A stretch of DNA of 10,311 nt from EsbW-18 sp033811555 (GTDB lineage: Bacteria; Patescibacteriota; Minisyncoccia; Phycocordibacterales; EsbW-18): positions 1 to 10,311 of the forward strand of contig JAPXOG010000021.1 of assembly GCA_033811555.1 (NCBI GenBank), given 5' to 3'. The translations under genes and the position numbers were made by a program. Positions within the stretch are counted from its first letter, which is position 1; the number at the start of each line of letters is the position of its first letter. Positions 6,216-10,311 of this stretch are shown here, one piece after another. The notes under the pieces were generated by a model. That model was not told where the DNA came from. It made no database searches and saw only the letters and a program-made list of their open reading frames with translations.

Positions 6216-6674
6216 TTAAACAATTTCAATTGTGTCTCCTTTTTTTAGTTTAACGTATGCTTTTTTACCTCCTCCTAACTGTGTCTTCATCCCACGTCGT
6301 GAAAGTTTCGTCTTTTTAGGAATTGTAATCATACGCACGGACACGGGAGTTACGTTATACACATCTTTTACTGCTGCTGAAACAAGTTTTTTGTTGGCAT
6401 TAGTTGCAACATCAAACACATAGACATTATGAGATGACAACATCGTCCCTTTTTCTGTCACACGAGGGTTTCGCAACACGTTTGGATTCACTCTTCCGTG
6501 CGCAACAGTTTGCTTAAAGCTTTTCTTCTCGTTCTCTTTCGCTCCATCTTTAGAAATTGGAAGTTCTTGAATCTCTTCCTCTTTTACTTCAGCAACTTCT
6601 TTCACTGCACGTCTTGCAAACAGTGACGTTTTCGCTTTTACACCGCTTGAATTGTCTTTTTTACGAAACAACAT
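6216..6674 (-). CDS. rplW: 50S ribosomal protein L23 (uL23) with N-terminal extension
   Basis: uL23 lies at the tunnel exit and docks trigger factor and SRP. The conserved domain runs from about residue 65 (NVLRNPRVTEKGTMLSSHNVYVF) through VKDVYNVTPVSVRMI and the loop KKTKLSRRGMKTQLGGGKKAYVKLKKGDTI to the end. Bacterial uL23 is usually ~95-100 residues; here about 55 extra N-terminal residues precede it, rich in Lys and Glu (EVAEVKEEEIQEL around residues 28-40). The extension is in frame from a single ATG at 6672-6674; no internal start is clearly better. It follows rplD after 56 bases. Confidence 0.95.
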   Translation of the reverse strand: MLFRKKDNSSGVKAKTSLFARRAVKEVAEVKEEEIQELPISKDGAKENEKKSFKQTVAHGRVNPNVLRNPRVTEKGTMLSSHNVYVFDVATNANKKLVSAAVKDVYNVTPVSVRMITIPKKTKLSRRGMKTQLGGGKKAYVKLKKGDTIEIV

Positions 6675-6730
6675 AAGTGAGGTAAATCAGAAAATAAATT
6701 TAATTTCTAAAGTGTTTAAACGGTTAATCG

Positions 6731-7525
6731 TTAATTTTTAATTTGTTTATCCGTATTCTTAGTCTCTTGTTTTTCCGATAGAATCTTCACTGATACATCT
6801 GGGTTTGCAATAACAATATACTTATACGAAAGCACGTCCAGCGCATTAAGATTGCGTACATCCTCAACTCCAGTTGTTCCAATATTACGGAAACTTTTCT
6901 TTACGTTCTCATCGTTTTTCGGAATCACAAATAGAGCTGCGTTTCCTGATTTCTTGGTCATCTTCTCAAAACCTGAAATCCCTGCAAGTGCTCCAAGTAT
7001 TGAACGAGCATCTTTTGTCTTTGGCTCAGAAAAAGAGAGTCCATCAACAAACAACACTAACCCATCAGAAAACTTCTTTGACAAAACCGAGAAAAGTGCC
7101 TTTGTACGCATTTTCCTTGGGATACGAACTCCGTATTCCTTGTCAGCGCGTGGGCCATGAGTAACTCCACCTCCACGCCATATTGGAGAACGTATAGAAC
7201 CGTGGCGCGCACGTCCCGTTCCTTTCTGTCGCCAAGGTTTTTTTCCTCCTCCTCGAACTTCACCGCGCATTTTTGTATGTGCGCTTGCTTGTCCTGCTCT
7301 GGCATTTGCCTGCATGCCGAGAGCTACTTGATGTACCAGATCAGGATTCCATGAGATACCAAATACTGAAGCAGGAAGTACTGTTGTTCCCACCTCTTTT
7401 CCCCCAGTAGAAAAAACAGTTGCCGATAGATCTGCTGTTGCGCTTAAAACTTTATCCGCTTTAGAAGCACGCGATTTCGAAGCTGTTTTGCTCTCAATTT
7501 TCTTTTGTGTTGTTTTCTTTTCCAT
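6731..7525 (-). CDS. rplD: 50S ribosomal protein L4 (uL4) with N- and C-terminal extensions
   Basis: uL4 reaches into the exit tunnel; in enterobacteria it also represses the S10 operon through its leader RNA. The core is clear: LPASVFGISWNPDLVHQVALGMQANARAG (about residues 50-78), then the tunnel loop GEVRGGGKKPWRQKGTGRARHGSIRSPIWRGGG (about 88-120), then GPRADKEYGVRIPRKMR. The usual length is ~205; here 264. About 30 Lys/Ser/Ala-rich residues precede the core and about 18 Lys/Asn/Glu-rich residues (ending TDKQIKN) follow it. The start is preceded by TTTCAAGAAATTAAAAA, similar to the start context of rplF and rpsC. It follows rplC after 36 bases. Confidence 0.96.
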   Translation of the reverse strand: MEKKTTQKKIESKTASKSRASKADKVLSATADLSATVFSTGGKEVGTTVLPASVFGISWNPDLVHQVALGMQANARAGQASAHTKMRGEVRGGGKKPWRQKGTGRARHGSIRSPIWRGGGVTHGPRADKEYGVRIPRKMRTKALFSVLSKKFSDGLVLFVDGLSFSEPKTKDARSILGALAGISGFEKMTKKSGNAALFVIPKNDENVKKSFRNIGTTGVEDVRNLNALDVLSYKYIVIANPDVSVKILSEKQETKNTDKQIKN

Positions 7526-7561
7526 TTTTTAATTTCTTGAAACCATATTCCCTAAAAATGA

Positions 7562-8161
7562 TTAGCTTCCGACTATTTCAACTACTGTTCCTCGACGTCC
7601 TGGAACCGCACCCGAAACAACAAGTATTCCTGCTGTTGGATCAATCTGCAATACCCGAAGGTTCTTCACCGTAACACGCTCACCACCCATACGTCCCGCC
7701 ATACGGCGACCTTTTGGTACACGCTGAACTCCTCCGACTCCTATAGAGCCAGGCTCACGCTCAGAGTGCTTTTGTCCGTGCGTACGAAATCCTCCATGAA
7801 AACCGTGCCTCTTCACCACACCCTGAAATCCTTTTGCTTTTGATACCGCTGAAACAGTAATCCGATCACCAACAACAAAGTTGTTTGGATCAATTGCAGT
7901 TCCGAAAGTAAACTGCGATGTGTCTGCAACCGGAAACTCTACAAATCCTTGAAATAATCCTTTTGATTTTTGCGCACGATTAGTGCGAGATTCTTTTTGC
8001 ACACCATAACCTATCTGAACTGCAGAGTAACCGTCAGTTTCAGTTGTTTTTATCTGAGTCACTTGAGAGGGAAACAAAGAAATAATAGTGCCAGGGTGTA
8101 CCACTCCTTTTTCATCAAACACCTGAGTCATCTCCTGCTTTGTACCGATAAGAAATTTCAT
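7562..8161 (-). CDS. rplC: 50S ribosomal protein L3 (uL3)
   Basis: uL3 is an early assembly protein that reaches toward the peptidyl-transferase centre. The 199-residue product shows MKFLIGTKQEMTQVFDEKG at the start, the KAKGFQGVVKRHGFHGG signature (about residues 108-124), THGQKHSEREPGSIG (about 127-141) and RRMAGRMGGERVTVKNL. The position after GSIG, where E. coli has the PrmB-methylated Gln, is Val here, so that modification is not expected. Unlike the usual order with rpsJ close upstream, rplC is separated from rpsJ by 294 bases that hold a terminator, a promoter and a structured leader. Confidence 0.97.
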   Translation of the reverse strand: MKFLIGTKQEMTQVFDEKGVVHPGTIISLFPSQVTQIKTTETDGYSAVQIGYGVQKESRTNRAQKSKGLFQGFVEFPVADTSQFTFGTAIDPNNFVVGDRITVSAVSKAKGFQGVVKRHGFHGGFRTHGQKHSEREPGSIGVGGVQRVPKGRRMAGRMGGERVTVKNLRVLQIDPTAGILVVSGAVPGRRGTVVEIVGS

Positions 8162-8246
8162 ATTAAAACATAGTGCCCGCTTCGGACACGACCGAGCGGG
8201 AGCTCATTTGTGTCCAGTGGTCCCTATGGGGACTTGGAGCAAGCGG
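8162..8246 (-). promoter_or_regulatory. Structured 5' leader of rplC with short upstream ORF
   Basis: The predicted leader is about 85 nt. GTCCC (8229-8233) / GGGAC (8220-8224) form a tight hairpin with a CATA loop on the RNA strand. CCCGCT (8195-8200) pairs with AGCGGG (8176-8181), extended by CGG/CCG across one bulge, just before the start codon. A third pairing, GGACAC (8210-8215) with GTGTCC (8184-8189), would compete with the second. An ATG at 8205-8207 opens a 14-codon frame (MSSRSVVSEAGTMF) whose TAA at 8163-8165 ends one base before the rplC ATG. The position, in front of L3-L4-L23-L2, matches that of a ribosomal-protein feedback site; no known leader family is recognised. Confidence 0.5.
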
Positions 8247-8251
8247 AAAAC

Positions 8252-8280
8252 ACTATACACGAGAAGCTTTCTGAATGCAA
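8252..8280 (-). promoter_or_regulatory. Predicted promoter for rplC
   Basis: On the minus strand TTGCAT (8275-8280) is followed after 17 bases by TATAGT (8252-8257), five of six bases matching the -10 consensus. The -35 is only half matched. It lies downstream of the strong terminator after rpsJ, where a new promoter is needed for rplC expression. The 120 bases between (8281-8401) are A+T-rich and hold nothing else I can support. Confidence 0.45.
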
Positions 8281-8401
8281 TATGCTTTTTCTCAAACAAA
8301 ATTGAAGAACTTCTAGAGACAACTTAAATATAATGACTTAATTTATATTTTTAAGGCAGGTCTATAAAGTTGAAACCCATCGATTTTGTTAAAAAACAAT
8401 C

Positions 8402-8420
8402 AAAAAAGCGCCGGCGGCGC
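8402..8420 (-). terminator. Intrinsic terminator after rpsJ
   Basis: On the minus strand GCGCC-GCC-GGCGC (8408-8420) is a perfect all-G/C five-pair stem with a three-base loop, followed directly by six T (8402-8407). It begins 36 bases after the rpsJ stop. This is the clearest terminator in the window and separates rpsJ from the rest of the S10 cluster. Confidence 0.85.
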
Positions 8421-8455
8421 AAATTAGAATTACACAAACAATTAAAACGAGCGGA

Positions 8456-8824
8456 TCACATCATCTTTACCTCAATACTCACTCCTGAAGGTAATGACAA
8501 AGATGTTAACGATTCAATTACTTTTTGAGACGGATTAGATATATCCAATACGCGCTTGTGTATCCTCATTTCAAACTGCTCTCGTGAGTTTTTATCAATA
8601 AATGCGCCACGGTTAACTGTATATGTTGTTCGTTCTGTGGGAAGTGGAATCGGACCAATAACGTGCGCATCATGCTTTGTTGCCGTATCCATAATCTGCT
8701 TTACAGATTCATCTAACAACTTGTGTTCATAAGCACGAACTCGAATACGCAACTTGTGTGGCGCTTCGTCGTGCGCTTTATCTTTTTTGGTTTTTCGTGT
8801 AGTTTTCGATTTCAAAGTACTCAT
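8456..8824 (-). CDS. rpsJ: 30S ribosomal protein S10 (uS10) with N-terminal extension
   Basis: uS10 is a small-subunit head protein that also serves as NusE in transcription antitermination. From about residue 23 the product is a complete uS10: KLRIRVRAYEHKLLDES, then HVIGPIPLPTERTTYTVNRG (about 54-73), REQFEMRIHKRVLDI (about 81-95) and LPSGVSIEVKM at the end. Before it lie about 22 residues very rich in Lys and Thr, making 122 residues against the usual ~103. It ends in TGA, showing that TGA is a stop in this genome. It pairs with tuf upstream and is followed by a strong terminator. Confidence 0.97.
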   Translation of the reverse strand: MSTLKSKTTRKTKKDKAHDEAPHKLRIRVRAYEHKLLDESVKQIMDTATKHDAHVIGPIPLPTERTTYTVNRGAFIDKNSREQFEMRIHKRVLDISNPSQKVIESLTSLSLPSGVSIEVKMM

Positions 8825-8841
8825 ATCTACGGTCTACGTCG

Positions 8842-8871
8842 CAGTGTGCCAACGTTTCGGCTGGCACACTG
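8842..8871 (-). repeat. Ten-base-pair hairpin in the tuf-rpsJ spacer
   Basis: CAGTGTGCCA (8842-8851) and TGGCACACTG (8862-8871) are perfect inverted repeats with a 10-base loop, filling much of the 64-base spacer. No T run follows on the minus strand, so it is not a typical terminator. It could be an RNA-processing or stability element that allows tuf and rpsJ to be made in different amounts from one transcript; that role is inference. Confidence 0.6.
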
Positions 8872-8888
8872 TACACGTTTACCTTAGA

Positions 8889-10091
8889 TTATGCAACTAT
8901 CTTTGTTACAACTCCTGCTCCAACCGTCTTTCCACCCTCACGGATAGCAAAACGCTGTTGTGCTTCAAGAGCAATCGGGGCTGTAAGCTTTACATTAAAT
9001 GTAACGGTGTCACCAGGCATCACCATCTGCACTCCTTCATTTAGAGTAACCTCACCAGTAACATCTGTTGTACGGATATAGAATTGTGGTTTATAACCAG
9101 AAACAAATGGAGTGTGTCGACCACCTTCTTCCTTAGTCAAGATAAGAACTTCTGCCTCGAAGTCTGTATGTGGCGTTACCGATCCAGGTGCTGCTATAAC
9201 CTGACCGCGTGTAACATCTTCTTTCTTGAGACCGCGGAGAAGAATACCTGCGTTGTCACCTGCGCGTCCTTCAGAAAGTGACTTGTTAAACATTTCAATA
9301 CCCGTAACCGTCGTCTTCTGTGTTGGAGCAAGACCAACAACTTCAACTTCAGCTCCTACTTTGATTTCTCCTCGTTCAATTCGTCCAGTCACAACCGTAC
9401 CGCGTCCTTCAATTGAGAAAATGTCTTCAATGGGCATCAAAAACGGCTTATCAACTTCACGAACCGGCTCAGAGATATAAGTATCTAGAGTATTAATAAG
9501 TTCAAGCACCTTCTGCGCATCAGGATCATCTGCTGATTTAGCTTCAAGTGCTTTGAGACCTGATCCACGAATAAACGGAGTTTCTTTCCCGTCAAAGCCA
9601 TATTTTGTAAGCATTTCACGGACTTCTTCTTCAACAAGATCGATAAGCTCAGTGTCTGAGACCATATCGCACTTGTTAAGGAAAACAATCATTTTCGGAA
9701 CACCAACTTGTTTTGCAAGAAGAATGTGTTCACGAGTCTGAGGCATCGCTCCTTCTGGAGCTGCAACCACAAGAACTGCACCGTCCATTTGTGCTGCCCC
9801 TGTAATCATGTTTTTGATGTAATCCGCGTGTCCTGGTGCATCAATGTGTGCATAGTGTCGGTTCGGCGTCCAATACTCAGAGTGGTGAAGCGAAATAGTA
9901 ATACCTCGCTCTTTCTCTTCAGGAGCCTTGTCAATACTTTCGACATTTTCAACGCGCGCACCATATCCCTTGTCTTTATTAAGATCCAAGACATGGAGGA
10001 TGGAAGCGGTCAATGTCGTCTTGCCGTGGTCAACGTGTCCAATGGTTCCCACGTTAACGTGTGGCTTTGAACGATCAAATGAATCTGCCAT
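8889..10091 (-). CDS. tuf: Translation elongation factor Tu
   Basis: EF-Tu carries aminoacyl-tRNA to the ribosomal A site as a GTPase. The 400-residue product has all domains: G1 GHVDHGKT (18-25), G2 RGITI (62-66, with Thr65), G3 DAPGH (84-88, with catalytic His88), G4 NKCD (139-142), G5 region RGSGLKAL (175-182, where E. coli has GSAL), then domain 2 with GRGTVVTGRIERG and domain 3 ending GGKTVGAGVVTKI. Most bacteria have DCPGH; the Ala here is unusual. Length is slightly above the common ~394. No fusA, rpsG or rpsL is visible in the 220 bases upstream, although they often precede tuf; the gene has its own predicted promoter. Confidence 0.99.
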   Translation of the reverse strand: MADSFDRSKPHVNVGTIGHVDHGKTTLTASILHVLDLNKDKGYGARVENVESIDKAPEEKERGITISLHHSEYWTPNRHYAHIDAPGHADYIKNMITGAAQMDGAVLVVAAPEGAMPQTREHILLAKQVGVPKMIVFLNKCDMVSDTELIDLVEEEVREMLTKYGFDGKETPFIRGSGLKALEAKSADDPDAQKVLELINTLDTYISEPVREVDKPFLMPIEDIFSIEGRGTVVTGRIERGEIKVGAEVEVVGLAPTQKTTVTGIEMFNKSLSEGRAGDNAGILLRGLKKEDVTRGQVIAAPGSVTPHTDFEAEVLILTKEEGGRHTPFVSGYKPQFYIRTTDVTGEVTLNEGVQMVMPGDTVTFNVKLTAPIALEAQQRFAIREGGKTVGAGVVTKIVA

Positions 10092-10199
10092 ATGATTTAT
10101 ATACTAAAAAATTACTAAAAATTGTGGCCCTCTACTTTAACCCCTCGAGAAGCGCATGCTTCCGACAAAAAAACGCTTAATGCGCATTGTGTAAGCCCT
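10092..10199 (-). promoter_or_regulatory. Leader of tuf with alternative hairpins
   Basis: The predicted leader is about 105 nt. Right at its 5' end GCTTA (10192-10196) can pair with TAAGC (10175-10179), followed by G and seven T (10167-10173). The palindrome AATGCGCATT (10179-10188) lies in the loop and its GCGCAT (10180-10185) can instead pair with ATGCGC (10152-10157) downstream; a third choice is the local hairpin GAAGC-ATGC-GCTTC (10149-10162). These pairings exclude each other, the usual layout of an attenuator. The stems are short, so the folding is tentative. The final 45 bases before ATG are A+T-rich. Confidence 0.4.
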
Positions 10200-10202
10200 T
10201 TC

Positions 10203-10231
10203 ATAGTATACAGAAATACTGCTTCCGTCAA
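10203..10231 (-). promoter_or_regulatory. Predicted promoter for tuf
   Basis: On the minus strand TTGACG (10226-10231), five of six bases matching -35, is followed after 17 bases by TACTAT (10203-10208); TATACT (10205-10210) at a 15-base spacing is an alternative -10. The TTGAC-18 bases-ACTATG layout is the same as before rpsS. The predicted start is near 10196. Confidence 0.6.
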
Positions 10232-10311
10232 TTATCGTATGCCTCTTAATATTGATATTTGTGGAGAAGCTGTGAATAAAAATGCATGATATAGAGATCG
10301 CCCCGCCCCTC
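10232..10311. other. Region upstream of the tuf promoter, to the window edge
   Basis: No gene is identified. On the minus strand TTATTCACA (10271-10279) fits the DnaA-box consensus TTATNCACA, and TTCTCCACA (10260-10268) differs from it by one base, in the same orientation two bases apart. The last dozen bases are strongly G/C-rich, unlike their surroundings, and may be the end of an upstream gene or tRNA that is cut by the window. Confidence 0.3.

Noticed and set aside
10137..10311. Minus-strand frame open from the window edge to a stop at 10137
   Set aside because: It would run through the tuf promoter and leader, and its translation looks like random low-conservation sequence.

Overview
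The window is a bacterial ribosomal-protein locus lying entirely on the minus strand: tuf followed by the S10 cluster and the first part of the spc cluster. In transcription order (right to left) the genes are tuf, rpsJ, rplC, rplD, rplW, rplB, rpsS, rplV, rpsC, rplP, rpmC, rpsQ, rplN, rplX, rplE, rpsN, rpsH and the 5' part of rplF, which runs off the left edge. All eighteen are intact except rplF. Every line I could check uses the standard bacterial code; rpsJ ends in TGA, which argues against lineages that read TGA as Gly.

The A+T-rich composition, Lys/Ala/Ser-rich extensions on several ribosomal proteins (uS10, uL4, uL23, uS19, uL22), a very short uL24, an 89-residue uS14 carrying a zinc ribbon, EF-Tu with DAPGH instead of DCPGH, and the lack of Shine-Dalgarno sequences together suggest a member of the Patescibacteria/CPR (Parcubacteria-like). 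This is inference from gene character, not a phylogeny.

The gene order is conventional; the non-coding DNA is not. The cluster is cut by four long spacers, and each of four promoters I can place has the form TTGnnn-17 bp-TAnnnT. They sit before tuf (10203-10231), rplC (8252-8280), rpsS (5219-5247) and rpsN (1244-1272). A strong intrinsic terminator follows rpsJ (8402-8420) and a weaker one follows rplE (1341-1371). The locus therefore reads as at least four transcription units: tuf-rpsJ; rplC-rplD-rplW-rplB; rpsS through rplE; and rpsN-rpsH-rplF onward.

Each predicted leader RNA is rich in hairpins. Three (tuf, rpsS, rpsN) begin with a hairpin at or within a few bases of the predicted transcript start that is directly associated with a run of exactly seven U residues. 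The rpsN leader also folds into a long nested stem (1143-1196), and the rplC leader has competing hairpins and a 14-codon upstream ORF that stops one base before rplC. These leaders are the most interesting part of the window: they are plausible sites of ribosomal-protein feedback or early attenuation, arranged differently from the single S10 and spc leaders known in gamma-proteobacteria.

Translation starts are also unusual. No gene has a recognisable GGAGG-type site; 16 of 18 start codons are preceded directly by T, and six genes share a TTCAAATTTAAAAAT-like stretch just before ATG.
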